Below, one piece after another: positions 1 to 10,482 of a DNA stretch of 46,990 nucleotides. Under the pieces are notes generated by a model. That model searched no databases and had not been told where the DNA came from. It saw only the letters and a program-made list of their open reading frames with translations. The DNA lies in contig MNCI01023383.1 of NCBI GenBank assembly GCA_015680685.1, positions 3,831 to 50,820 of the forward strand, in the 5' to 3' direction. The stretch is from Gnetum montanum. Its lineage: Eukaryota; Streptophyta; Gnetopsida; Gnetales; Gnetaceae. A program made the position numbers and the translations under genes. Position 1 is the first letter of the stretch; the number at the start of each line of letters is the position of its first letter.

Positions 1-1571
1 AGCACCATGGATCCCCGCTCCACTGGGGCCACCTTCTTGACCATCGTCATCGCCCTGACCCTATGAAAAGGTAAAAGAAAACAATTAACACAAAAAGAAA
101 AGAGAAGAATTCCAAAAGTTATTTAATAAACAAAATTCACAGGTTTAAAAGACTTATCGAAGAAGATCCTCCTAGACCGAATTCCAACCGACGAAGGATT
201 TCTTCTTCAGAGACACTTGCCCAGTCAGTCCCATCAAGGCCCAGATCAACGTTGGTCAAAGCCTTCCCTTTGTCCACCGTGGACCAAGTGGGACGTTTCA
301 GAGGAAACTTGCCCATAGAAACCTTCCCAGAAGCTGTGGTGATTACCCTCTTGGGCGATTCCATCTCCACCACAGTATGCTTAGCAAACGCATCAAATGA
401 AGAGCACAGGCCTAAACCCTCAACAAACATCTCCAGCTGATGCTTCTCTATAGATACCTCCTTTAACAATTTTTTATAATGATACTTATGGGTCTTTTCA
501 TCTTGACCCCATTTCCGCACCTTAGAAGTGAAAGCCTTCCAATCCTGACATTTGAGGTTTAGTAAATCTATTTGTGCCTTACACTCTGCTAGCTCCCGAT
601 TCATTGATACTTGGTGATTCAATAAATTCCAATATCTGTTATAAGTAATCTCGGAAGTTCACCAAGAATGATCACCTGTTAACCTTGTCGAGGCGAACTC
701 ATAGCGCGATTTGAGATCATCCTGTTCTGCTAATAGCTTGGAAATCTCTTTTTCTCTTGCCTAAATCTGCAACCATAGCCTCTTGATGGAGCGCCTACAG
801 GTCCAAAGAGACTTGGCGTTCTACACAACGCATTTTGACACTTCATCATAGATCTGTTGGGGTACTTGCTCAATCTCTGGAGGCAGTGCAGGCAAACTAT
901 CAATACAAGTGGCCTCAAATGAATCCCATTTCAGTTTAGTCCCTGCTCATATGAGGAGAACATACATTAGACATTGGATAGTAGCAACAGATGCGAAGGA
1001 CCGAAGGATTCGAAACGCTTAAGATATATGTACCTATTTCAGGACCAGCTTGCTGGATACAATCAACTACCTCATCAACGATATCAGTTATAAAATCCAT
1101 TTTACTTGGCATTTCGATCCAAGTAAATGGTTCATGCGTAGGAGACGGGTTAACTTCGGTGGTCATTCCTATGGGAGCCTTCATCATAGGGACTTCTAAA
1201 CGAACGTTAGGAACCGTCCTAGTCTCAACATTTTTGCCTAGTAGCAGTAAAAAACATAAAATTAAAACTTCAAATAATGAAAAGCACAATTCAAAAGGCA
1301 AATAAACATAATATGGTGAATATACCGAAATCTCTGTCTTCCTCCCGATTTGGAGGATTGCCAAGGTCTAGCCTCCCTCCGAGGAAACCATCAAACATCT
1401 CATCGACTTTATTTTGATCATCGATGTTACCCTTTTCTGTGGTATCTCCCTCCCGATCTTTCATTCCTCCTGTCTTGTCTCTGCCCGTTTTGTCCTCATT
1501 TAAGTTCGTTGAGACCTCTTCCTCCTCAATGATCGGTGCTAACCTCTCTCTTCTTACTTCAGAAGTAAACT
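1..1571 (-). pseudogene. Antisense cargo gene, copy 2: exons 5-9, acidic and coiled-coil C-terminal half
   Basis: Exon 5 (1571-1326) is acidic and charged (EEEEVSTNLNEDKTG). Exon 6 is 1237-1034. Exon 7 (943-676) ends with a heptad-like segment (EKEISKLLAEQDDLKSRYE). Exon 8 (609 to about 145) starts with a coiled-coil-like helix (NRELAECKAQIDLLNL). A strong polypyrimidine tract and CATAG at about 61-100 suggest another exon from 60 to beyond the left edge. Junctions from exon 3/4 through 7/8 are phase 1, splitting a codon after its first G. Exon 7 has a one-base insertion near 900 and stops, so it is a pseudogene. The end of exon 8 is uncertain. Confidence 0.6.
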
Positions 1572-1680
1572 CTAATGACATTCATAGGTTTAACATCAAT
1601 TTTGTATAAACAGCCAAAAAATAAAGTAAAAATAATGATGATGACAATAAAACAAGGACAAATTAGTGAATCAAGCTTAC

Positions 1681-2727
1681 CCCGTACAGGCATCTTAAAC
1701 CGTATACGTTTCACCCTTGGTTCATCTACAGTTAAAGCAACCTCTCTAGGACGTTCACACTTATGAACTTTCGATTTTGCTTTCTTGATCATTTCCTTGA
1801 TCACCCGATCGGCTCTCCTAGCAGTATAGGGCATACTATCTGGTTCCAACCCTACACTGTTATATGTATGAATTGAATGACTAGATGACCCCTCCGTTGT
1901 GACAGAAATTGATTCATCAATCCCCTCGGGAGCATCTTGAGATTTGGCCACCTCAAATAAGTGGTGAATCCATGGGTGAGATAGTTGGTTGTGATCCCTT
2001 AACATGTACTTGTTATCCGCACGAACAACTAAAAATTCAGCCAGCTAGCGCAAGTAACCGGCAAAGAATGCAAAGGTGAAATGGGATTGCGCCTCAATGT
2101 TTGAACGTAACCTCACTATCTCCCCGTGGAAACCCGAAAGCAAAAACTGGGCCCAGTTATAACATACCCCAGTCTTTAGAATAGTGTGCATGATACGCAT
2201 AGGTTCTACCCCAAAAGTTTTTACTTGAGACAGAGACTTGGGAAACACTCGCGCTCTGAACAAGGGATACAACTCATTAACTTCTGCCACTTTTGATTTT
2301 CCCTACATAGGGAATCCCTTAGAGCCTTTAAGAACACCCAACCAGTCCTCCAACTCATGCACAACATGGAGTTCTTTCTGTGCCCTATCCAAAACCACTC
2401 TAACACCATCTACTGGTACGCTGAAGAGGTCTGAGAAGAACTCTGCCGATAGATGGAAAACCACTTTGACACCCTTGATGCGAGTGCTATAGTAGGTGAC
2501 AGATTCATTTAAAGAATCAACGATTCCAATTATCTCCATCATAGAAACATCAGGGCTCAAGGCAGTAAACAAATCCATGAGGCCTGCATCACTCAAATAA
2601 TTGATGATATGTGGTGGTGCCTTAGTACTTAACCATCGCTATGCATCACTGATTTCCCTGAATTTCATAGACAAAGTGCTCTCAGTCCGCCCGGTTGTGA
2701 TAGTGGCTCCACCAAGGGGGACATCCA
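1681..2727 (-). pseudogene. Antisense cargo gene, copy 2: long exon 4, gag-like 'plant transposon protein' resemblance
   Basis: The exon runs from the acceptor GTACAG to the donor GTAAGC. It is one continuous frame of about 348 codons broken by three TAG stops (near 2640, 2303 and 2045). The protein includes FHLSAEFFSDLFSVPVDG, then VCYNWAQFLLSGFHGE and FTFAFFAGYLR, and ends in a basic stretch (KKAKSKVHKCERPR). This layout (hydrophobic box, 'P-x-x-G' loop, 'WA' segment, 'F-x-x-x-Y-L' segment) resembles the transposon-associated families called putative plant transposon protein or plant mobile domain. The resemblance is by eye. The first stop is shared with copy 1, where it is TAA. Confidence 0.6.
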
Positions 2728-2817
2728 CTGTACGCACAAGATAACACCATGGAGTCAATATAACCAATGATGTAGCAGAACAAACAAACTGAGGTGTAAG
2801 AAAATACCGTGACTTAC

Positions 2818-3086
2818 CATCAGAAAATGGATTCACGCTAGGTGCTAAATCAGAATCACGTGAGAAAATTGGCCCATTACGGGACCAATCCCCATGTAGC
2901 CACCCCCTAGCCTCACATTGTGCAAGTGCCCTTGAGTACCATTTGTGAAAATGAACAATATCACCCTTAGTCTGGGCTAACACGACACCACGGAGAGTGG
3001 GGCCTGCCATGAAAGCCTCTAAGGCAGTACGAGCCAAAGTGAGTCCATCATCGTCTATGCACACTCCTTCTTTATCGAATTGAAGC
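2818..3086 (-). pseudogene. Antisense cargo gene, copy 2: exon 3
   Basis: The exon is bounded by the acceptor TTTGCAG and the donor GTAAGT and is 269 bp, the same as exon 3 in copy 1. It encodes a conserved stretch with FHKWYSRALAQCEARGWLH, followed by an acidic and serine-rich end (FSRDSDLAPS). I do not recognise the family of this part. It is open in both copies. Confidence 0.65.
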
Positions 3087-3160
3087 CTGCAAAGAGACGA
3101 CAGTCAAAACATAAACAAATACTAGGCAACAAGGCAAAACGATGAATTGAACAACTTTAC

Positions 3161-3282
3161 TTGCCTACTCGGTACACCGTTCTAGATGGGTTTTGGAACA
3201 AAGTATGCACACGAGTAGCTAGGAATAGAGTGTTGATGTGATGAAGGCCATCTGACAGTGAGTCCCATACATGCTACAAGGG
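3161..3282 (-). pseudogene. Antisense cargo gene, copy 2: remainder of exon 2
   Basis: This 122-bp piece completes exon 2 after the nested insertion. It reads collinearly with copy 1 through VWDSLSDGLHH, TLFLATRVHTLFQNPS and TVYRVGK, and ends at the donor GTAAAG. The DDSP-like final catalytic motif of FCP1-type HAD enzymes is replaced by ATRV here and AACA in copy 1. There is one in-frame TAG near the insertion and one codon fewer than in copy 1. Confidence 0.7.
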
Positions 3283-3287
3283 ACAGG
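3283..3287. repeat. Left target-site duplication of element 1
   Basis: The five bases ACAGG lie directly before the TG of the left LTR and match ACGGG after the right LTR at four of five positions. Confidence 0.8.
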
Positions 3288-4573
3288 TGAAACACCACAA
3301 AATTCTAAGCTTAGTACTTCTCCAACAAGAATCGAGCTAAGATCATGATGCTTCCCGCCATGACTAAAGCTTGACGGCATCACGAATAGCTTCGAACGGA
3401 GTCGAATGGAACAAGAAATGGTCCCCTGGGATCCACAGAAGACTACGGCGACATCTAGTGTCAAACCTGGTAGATTTTGAACTCAAAAAACTCAGTTTTC
3501 ACTGAGTATGCAACGAGTATGCAATGTGCACGCCCAGCGTGCACGCTCGACATGTACGCTCAGCGTGCATCCCCAGCGTGCATGCCTAGTGTGCATCTCC
3601 AGCGTGCATGACTAGCATGTGACTTCAAAGACTACCCAAAACAGGCACTTCAGAGCAAGGTTTCGTATAAGACATTAACTCTCAAAGACAGGGCAATCGT
3701 TAGGTGTCATTATGGGCTCAAGAAAATCAAGTTCTGATCTCAAAATCATGCACTTCTGAGTTCACACGCTGAACAGGAACATCCCACATGCCCAGCGTGT
3801 ATGCCCAGCGCACACACCTAGTGTACACGCCCAGCGTGTACGCACAGTGTGCACGACGCTGGTATGATTCACTGTATACTTGTAAAATTTCATCCTTTTG
3901 CACTCGGTCAATGCTCCACGTGTCACCTTATTTGAACTTCCAATACCCCATGGCTAATTCCCCACCTCAGACCCGAGTTTAGCCTCCAAACTCGTATAAA
4001 AACCTGGATTTTTGACCAAATCGGGGTGGCAAAAATTGGAGATGTCTTGGCAAAAAATTGGGCAACCTAGAGAGAAAATCAAGAACACGGCATCCTACAC
4101 ACTAGACTTCCATCTTGCACACTGAGCATACAGCCTTCTCGCTATGCTTGCAACCGAATCCAGCAAATAATCACTCCACTGCATCCACCGGAGCCTTCTG
4201 TCTGCCTTGTGTCAGAACCACAACTGCGTTAGATTGGTGCATTGTAACTTCCATTATGTAATAATATTGCCACATTTCTTTTGCCAAGATTTGTTACAGT
4301 TTTTTGTTCATTCTTGTGTGATTATTATTTACATTCATGTACATTCACGCTTAATTTGACATTTATTATGCTGTTTATATATGACCCAGCATACAGTATA
4401 TTGGTGTACATTTAGGGAAATCCTTGTCTAATCCATGTGTGGACCACCCAAGGTAATCTACCTTCATTAGTTCCAGCTCACCCTCATGCAAAGGTAGAGT
4501 CTTCTATAGTCATGTAGGTATCTCTTGATCTCTGTTACATTCCAGTCGAAGACCGACGATTTTGGACAGTACA
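3288..4573 (+). repeat. 5' LTR (LTR A) of element 1
   Basis: About 1.29 kb, from TGAAACACC to GACAGTACA. The U3 part holds many degenerate copies of CAGCGTG(C/T)A at about 3520-3615 and 3785-3860. A TATA-like CGTATAAAAACC lies near 3993, so the repeats are about 130-470 bp upstream of the likely transcription start. Related LTRs are at 11978 and 20929. Apparent open frames inside it are not genes. Confidence 0.9.
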
Positions 4574-4578
4574 AAAAA

Positions 4579-4596
4579 TGGCGCTAGAAGGCCCGC
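4579..4596 (+). promoter_or_regulatory. Primer-binding site of element 1
   Basis: TGGCGCTAGAAGGCCCGC lies five A residues after the LTR end. It begins with TGG, complementary to the CCA end of a tRNA. I did not identify the tRNA. From about 4592 the sequence is also homologous to exon 4 of the antisense gene, so the site overlaps the truncation point of the cargo. Confidence 0.7.
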
Positions 4597-6159
4597 GTCA
4601 CTTAAACAACTAATGATCTGCGGTGGTGCCTTAGTGCATAACCACCGTTATGCAGCACTAATCTCCCTAAATTTCATGGACAGAGTGCCCTCAGTCTGCC
4701 CAGTTGTGACAGTAGCTGCACCAGGTGGGACATCCACTGTACACACAGGATAACACCGAGGAGTCAATTTAACCAATTATATAGAAGAACAAACAAACTA
4801 AGGCGTCAGAAAAATACTGTGACTTACCGTCAGACGATGGATCAGTGCTAGATGTTAAATCTGAATCACGTGGGAAAACTAGCCCACTTTGGGACCAATC
4901 CCCATGCAACCATCCCCAAGCCGCACATTGCGCAAACGCCCTGGAGTACCACTTATGAAAATGAATGATGTCACTCTTAGTCTGAGCTAACACAACTCCA
5001 CAGAGGGTGGGACATGCCATAAAAGTCTCTAAAGTGGTGTGAGCCACTGCAAGTCTATCGTTGCCTACACATATTCCATCTTTGTCAACTTGGGACCTGC
5101 AAAAGAATGGTAATCAAAATAGGAGCAAATACTAAACATCAGAACAGAAATGACAAATTAAACAACGTTACCTGTCCACCCTGTATACCATGCTTGGAGG
5201 ATTCTGAAATAATGTATGCGCACAAGCGGCCAAAAATAAGGTGTTATTGAGATGGTGAGGACCATGTGACAATAAGTCCCATACACGCGATAACGGACGG
5301 GTAGATCTGGGCCCTTCAGAGGGACCATCCTCAATCGTAAGTGGTCCCTCGTCGATGTCCACCATGAAAGCCATAATGCCATTTGAAGATCCTGGTAACA
5401 TCGTCCCAAGCACACTTCGCACTAATTGTTTGCTTAGATGGGACCATATTACCACTTTGAATTTGTCTAAAATGAAGGCAAGGAATTCATAGGCCCTTTC
5501 TCGGAACCATAGCCCATTTTGGTTAACAATCATATCAGGGGTAGGCTCATCAGGATCAATGGGCCCAAACCATGTCAGAACTCCAACAAGCTCCACCACC
5601 AGGAGGAAAGGTTTGGGATCCCTACAAGCATTTAGGAACCAAAGTTAATAGGCCATGCAAAGACAAGATTTGACGCTGGGGGCCGACACTTAGAAAAAAT
5701 TCCCAAGGTTCACGCTTGGCATATACACATTGCGAAACTCAGCGTGCGGACCCTGCATGCTGCACACTGCGGAACTCAGCGTGCGGACCTTGCATGCTAC
5801 ACGTTGCGAAACTCAGTGTGCGAACCTTGCATGCTGCACACTAGAACATGGGTACACAAACCCCACACGCTGAGCATTTTAGCCCTGCCTTGTACGCTGA
5901 GCGCTTAACTAAAAATTCCTACATGCCACATCTATACTACGGAAACAGGCTAGGCTGTGTGCTATATGCCATGATAAAAGACGGAAATTAAAGAGAAATA
6001 CAAATGTTGGCAGAGGATCGAGGTTTACCGGCATGACGATCCTGATGATGAGGGGATCATGGGTTTGGGCAGACACTGGAGCATCGCCTCGCTTTCCTCC
6101 GCAAAGATGAAGCTAGGCTCCTTCCTCCCCTGACCTTCTACTTCCTTACCCTTGCCCAT
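4592..6159 (-). pseudogene. Antisense cargo gene, copy 1: exons 1-3 and the start of exon 4, FCP1-like domain
   Basis: Read on the minus strand. Exon 1 is 6159-6029 and starts MGKGKEVEGQG. Exon 2 is 5621-5172 and exon 3 is 5096-4828. Exon 4 starts at 4736 and is cut at about 4592 by the primer-binding site. The donors are GTAAAC, GTAACG and GTAAGT; the acceptors are TTGTAG, TTGCAG and TACAG; and the reading frame joins across every junction. Exon 2 follows the plan of FCP1/SCP-type HAD phosphatases: a hydrophobic first motif (LLVVELVGVLTW), then FKVVIWSHLS, then RVWDLL and NTLFLAACAHTLFQNPPS. The usual aspartates of the first and last motifs are missing, so no activity is expected. Exon 4 has an in-frame TAA. 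Exons 1 and 3 have exactly the same length as in copy 2 (131 and 269 bp). The family call is by motif resemblance only. Confidence 0.72.
5690..5900. repeat. CACGCTG-type degenerate repeats in intron 1 of the antisense gene (element 1)
   Basis: Words such as CACGCTTGG, CACACTGCGG and TACACGTTGCG recur with the phrase 'gaactcagcgtgcggacc'. The stretch lies inside intron 1 of the antisense gene. The outer copy has a shorter version at about 13730-13860. Confidence 0.7.
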
Positions 6160-6470
6160 CGCTGCATGCTGCATTGAACCCTGTACGTCGGGGTTTAGTC
6201 TTGCACGCTGCACGTCGGGGTTTAGTCCTGCACGGTACGCTGAACCCTACACGCTGAAAGTTATTGGTCCTCTACGCTGACGCTATGGGACCGAGGTTGA
6301 TCCTGACACTGTGGGACCGAGGTTGACGCTGACGCCATGGGTCTGAGGTTCACACTGAAACTGTCGCCTAAAGTGCATGTTCACGTTGCGAAATTTGGTT
6401 CATGTTCACGCTGCGAAGTTTGGTTCACGTTCACACTACAATTTAGCTCAAGTTCACGTTGTTTGTGTTG
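6160..6470 (-). promoter_or_regulatory. CAGCGTG repeat cluster upstream of the antisense gene start (element 1)
   Basis: The 300 bases upstream of the antisense ATG at 6159 contain many CACGCTG, TACGCTGA and CACGTTGCG words on the + strand. On the minus strand, the direction of the antisense gene, these read CAGCGTG, the same word in the same orientation as in the U3 of the flanking LTRs. A promoter role is inferred from position and shared motif. No clear TATA box was identified. Confidence 0.45.
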
Positions 6471-6974
6471 ACTGTCGGGCTCATGCTCACTCCATGTATT
6501 TTATACTGCTTTGTTGACCCTGCCGCCACCGCCTTGAATATTTTATTCAATTTATTCAAAATTAACCAAAGTACAAAGTATGAGCAAATGCAAAACAAAA
6601 GTAACAATATAATGAACACTACCACATACCATATTCTCTTGCGAAGCAATTCTGGTTGTCCATACTAAACATTTTGATGCAAACTCCTCATCTGACAGTC
6701 TCACACCCAATAACCATGTACAAATCATACAACCAACTAGATGTCATGAACGAGCCACATTCAGCTCGGTAAGGCCTTAAACTACCACATTCGGCCTGGT
6801 GAGGCCTTAAATTGCCACATTTAGCCCGGTAAGGCCTTAAACTGCCATGCGTCCAGGTACGACAATAAACTACCACCGCATACCTTAGCCACTGTTAAAT
6901 GTACACATGATTTACATTGACTAGAAAAGCGTAATAGCCCTTCCGAGCTCACTCTGCTTCCTATTTATTGGCAG
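6471..6974 (+). other. Spacer upstream of pol with 30-bp repeats and an intron-acceptor-like end (element 1)
   Basis: AT-rich sequence without a convincing ORF, so gag and protease are not here. From about 6755 to 6846 there are three to four tandem 30-bp units of the type 'ccacattcggcctggtgagg' + 'ccttaaact'. The stretch ends TATTTATTGGCAG (6962-6974), a splice-acceptor-like sequence directly before the pol frame. Element 2 has the matching GTTTATTGACAG. Confidence 0.6.
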
Positions 6975-9145
6975 GAGCAAGCCCGATGGATTACAAGCAT
7001 CTATTCACACCATTGACCATCAATGGACCATGTGGGAAGATCACAAGAGAAATCAACATAAATTCTATCGACTTAGGACCATCAACAGACGACATATTTG
7101 TAGCCTCGATGCAACAAACATTAGACAACTATGAAGGCATGACAAAATCTCTGGACATAGAAGTTGATAGCATCACTGAAGACCCTTTAACTAAAACCCC
7201 TATAACTATGCCTGACGGTGAAGTTAAGGTTTTAAAATTGAGCACACTATTGCAACCTCAACTTGCCAAAGGTATAGAACACATGCTTAGAGGCAACATA
7301 AAAGCGGTCTCTTGGTCTTACACTGACATGCCTGGGTTAGACCCTTGAATCGTCCAGCACAATATCATACTTGATCCAAAATTAAGATCAGTGAAGCAAA
7401 AAGCACGCAAGGTTAAGCTTGAAGTAGCATTGGCGGTCTGCAATGAGATCACCAAACTTTATCAGGCCGATTTCATTCGGGCTGTTGACTACGCTGACTG
7501 GGTATTCAACATGGTCATTGTCCCAAAGAAGAATGGAAGCATTCGCCTTTACATTGACTTTCGGGACCTCAACATCGTGACTATAAAAGATGACTTCCCC
7601 CTACCTAGCATTGATCAACTTGTTGAATCGACCATTGGACATGCATTGTTATCTTTTATGGATGGCTTTTTAGGATATAACCAAATACACATTAACCCAA
7701 AACATCGGCTCAGGATGACCTTCATGACACCATGGGGTACCTTTTGTTATACGATGATGCCATTCGGCTTGAAGAACGCCAGTGCCACATATCAAAGAGC
7801 AATCACATTTATTTTTAGCGATTACATACTTCATTCGCTCAATGATTATGTGGATGACATCGCAATTGAATCGAAAATGCCAGAGCAGCACATCCAAGAC
7901 TTAGATTTGGTCCTTAAACGTTGCCTCAAATATGAACTTAGGCTCAACCCAAAGAAATGTATCGTCGGGGTAAAAACAGACAAGATGCTAGATTTTGTAG
8001 TGTCAAAAATAGGAATACAAGTAGATCCGGACAAGGTTAAAGCTATTATCAACTTAAAACCACCAAGTAACCTTACCGAACTTCGGGGTCTACAAGGTAG
8101 ATTACAGTTCATCAGGCGTTTCATAGAAAAACTAACGGACAAGTTGAGACCCATGAACCATTTTCTATGTAAGAATGTCCATTTTGAATGGACTTCATAG
8201 TGCCAAGAAGCATTTGATAACATTAAAACGACACTTGTTCAACTATCGATAGTTTATCCTCCTCAGAATAACAAACCATTCTATATCTACTTGGCCACCT
8301 CGAATTCATCCATCGCTTCTATGCTCTGCTAGAAACGAGATGATGGAACTGAAGTCCTTGTTTACTATTTAAGCCATGCATTAGTGGCCCATGAGAAGAA
8401 GTACAACAAGGTGGAGAGGTCATGTTTAGCCCTTATCTTCTCCTTGAAGAAATGGTGACATTATCTCTTCCGTAACCAAGTCAATATAATCTGCAAGGAT
8501 AACGTGCTCAGAGCCATCACGGGAAATGTTTATGAGTCAAGTAGAATAGCCCGCTGGAAAGCCATGATAGCTGAGTTCGACCTACACTACATAACGCAAT
8601 CATCAATTAAAGGTCAAGCCATAGCAAATCAAATGATTGCATCACCAATGCATGACCAGGAAACGATAGAGCCAGAGTTCCCTGATGAAAATGTGAGTGC
8701 AATAGACATAGTACCCAATGACTACGATGCCATTTTGAACTTTGATGGAGCATCCACCTCTTGAGGGGGAAGTACTGCCACCGTCATCACCTATCCCTCC
8801 AGGGAGATCCGACCCTTTGCTTATCGCTTTGAGTTTCATTGTACCAACAACGTAACAGAATACGAAGGTCTCCTTAGAGGTCTCATGGCAGCACTAGCAT
8901 TAGACATCACACGACTAGTAGTCAGGGGAGACTCACAACTAGTTTTAAATCAAGTCATAGATGTTTATACATGTAAAGTGAAACATTTACAACCATACTG
9001 TGATTTGGCTAAGCACTTACTCAAGCAATTTGAAGATATAGATGTGCAACATGTTTCCAGAAACGATAACACCATCGCAGATGCACTTGCCACATTAGCT
9101 CTAAACATATCGCCAACATGTTCCACATGTTACCTAGCTCTATAA
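6975..9145 (+). pseudogene. pol: pol of element 1, first frame: reverse transcriptase, RNase H and archaeal-type RNase H
   Basis: One reading frame runs from 6975 to about 9140 with few stops. RT shows NMVIVPKKNGS, YIDFRDLN, LLSFMDGFLGYNQI, MPFGLKNASATYQR and an intact YVDD box (near 7845). A gypsy-type RNase H follows (8260-8640). A second RNase H of the type found in Tat/Ogre elements then spans about 8710-9100, with LNFDGAS, TEYEGL, VRGDSQLV and NTIADALA holding the expected acidic residues. Stops at 7346, 8198, about 8330, 8457 and 8762 are mostly C-to-T changes relative to element 2. The frame shifts near 9115. No aspartic protease precedes RT. It would act in cytoplasmic particles if intact. 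Confidence 0.9.
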
Positions 9146-10461
9146 TCAGTTGTGCTAAACCCATAACTGATACTCCCGATGAATTACTGATTACATCCAT
9201 TAGTACAACACACGTGGTAGAATGGTATGATGACATAAAAGAGTACCTTCTACGCGGGGAAACACCGCAACACCTGACGAATGCACAAAAGGACGCAGTA
9301 CGAAAACATTCTCGACAGTATGCATTGATAGGAGACACGTTGTGTCGTCGATCCTATGAAGGCATATTATTAACATGCGTTAGTAGCACTGATGGCCAAA
9401 CCATCGTCGAGTAAGTACATGATGGACTATGCGGAGGACACATAGTGCCTAAAGAAATGGTAATGAAAATAAGACATTTGGGCTATTATTGGCCACACAT
9501 GGAGCATGACTATTTATCCAAGGTCAAAATGTGCAGTATTTGTCAAAAACATAGCAATCTGATACATGTTCCACCAAATGAGTTGCATATGGCACAAATC
9601 ACTTGGCCTTTCCAGAAGTGGGGATTAGACATTATCGGGCCGATAACTCCCTCATCTTCTGTGGGACATAGCTTCATCATAACCACAACAGAGTATTTCA
9701 TCAAATGGGTAGAAGCTATTCCTCTTAGGAAGACCACATCTAGACACATATGCAACTTCATTCTAGAAAACATTGTAACCCATTTTGGCATTCCAATGAC
9801 CATCATCACTGATAACGGGCCACAGTTCAGCAATGCCGAAACTAGAACTTTCTGTGAAAGCCTAAGGATCAAACATTCATTTTTATCCCCTTACTATCCT
9901 CAGAGCAATGGACAAGTTGAAGCTACAAATAAGATCCTCATCACAGTGCTCAAAAAGATGCTTACTCAGAGCAAGAAAAAATGGCACAAACAGTTAGTGT
10001 ACGTACTATGGGCTTATCGCACTACACATTGGACTTCCACAGGTAAGACGGCATATAGTCTGGTTTATGGCTCAGAAGCTATTTTACCCTTGGAATTATA
10101 GGTACCATCTTTAAGGATCACACTTTTTAGACTCCTCGACGAAGGTCAAAACTATAACTTACACATTGTTGACTTGGACTCGATAGAGGAGGAACACACA
10201 CGTGCACTCGATCAGATTGAGTGGTACCAAAAGCAACAACGACAATGTCATCGGCATGATATTCATAAGCGGCCAATCAAAGAGGATGACCTTGTACTCA
10301 AAGCCATTCGGGAACACCCGGACAAATTCTCAGCCAACTGGGAAGGATCCTACTTGGTCACCAAAGCGTATGACAAGAGAGCATTCAAATTAGCTGACAT
10401 GAAAGGGAATGAGCTTGCACATCCGACCAACCATTTTTACTTGAAACTGTTCTACGTTTGA
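9118..10461 (+). pseudogene. pol: pol of element 1, second frame: integrase
   Basis: The frame is +1 relative to the RT part. It holds the zinc-binding HHCC region (HDGLCGGH ... CSICQ), then a catalytic core with the D-D-E residues in GLDIIGP, IITDNGPQF and GQVEATNK, all present. A C-terminal part with WEGSYLVTKAYDKRAFKL follows, ending at 10461. Stops at 9412 (TAA for CAA) and 10099 (TAG for CAG) break it. The integrase core is better preserved than in element 2. Confidence 0.88.
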
Positions 10462-10482
10462 GCATGGACTCAGGTACGCGTT

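Noticed and set aside
3150-3175. A possible GC-AG intron (TAG|GCAAGT) at the end of exon 2 in the outer antisense gene
   Set aside because: Comparing frames with copy 1, the donor four bases further (CAA|GTAAAG) keeps the codons aligned, so it is an ordinary GT-AG intron.
6443-6649. Minus-strand frame with a hydrophobic, membrane-like segment
   Set aside because: It comes from AT-rich spacer translated by chance, and the homologous spacer in element 2 does not keep the frame.
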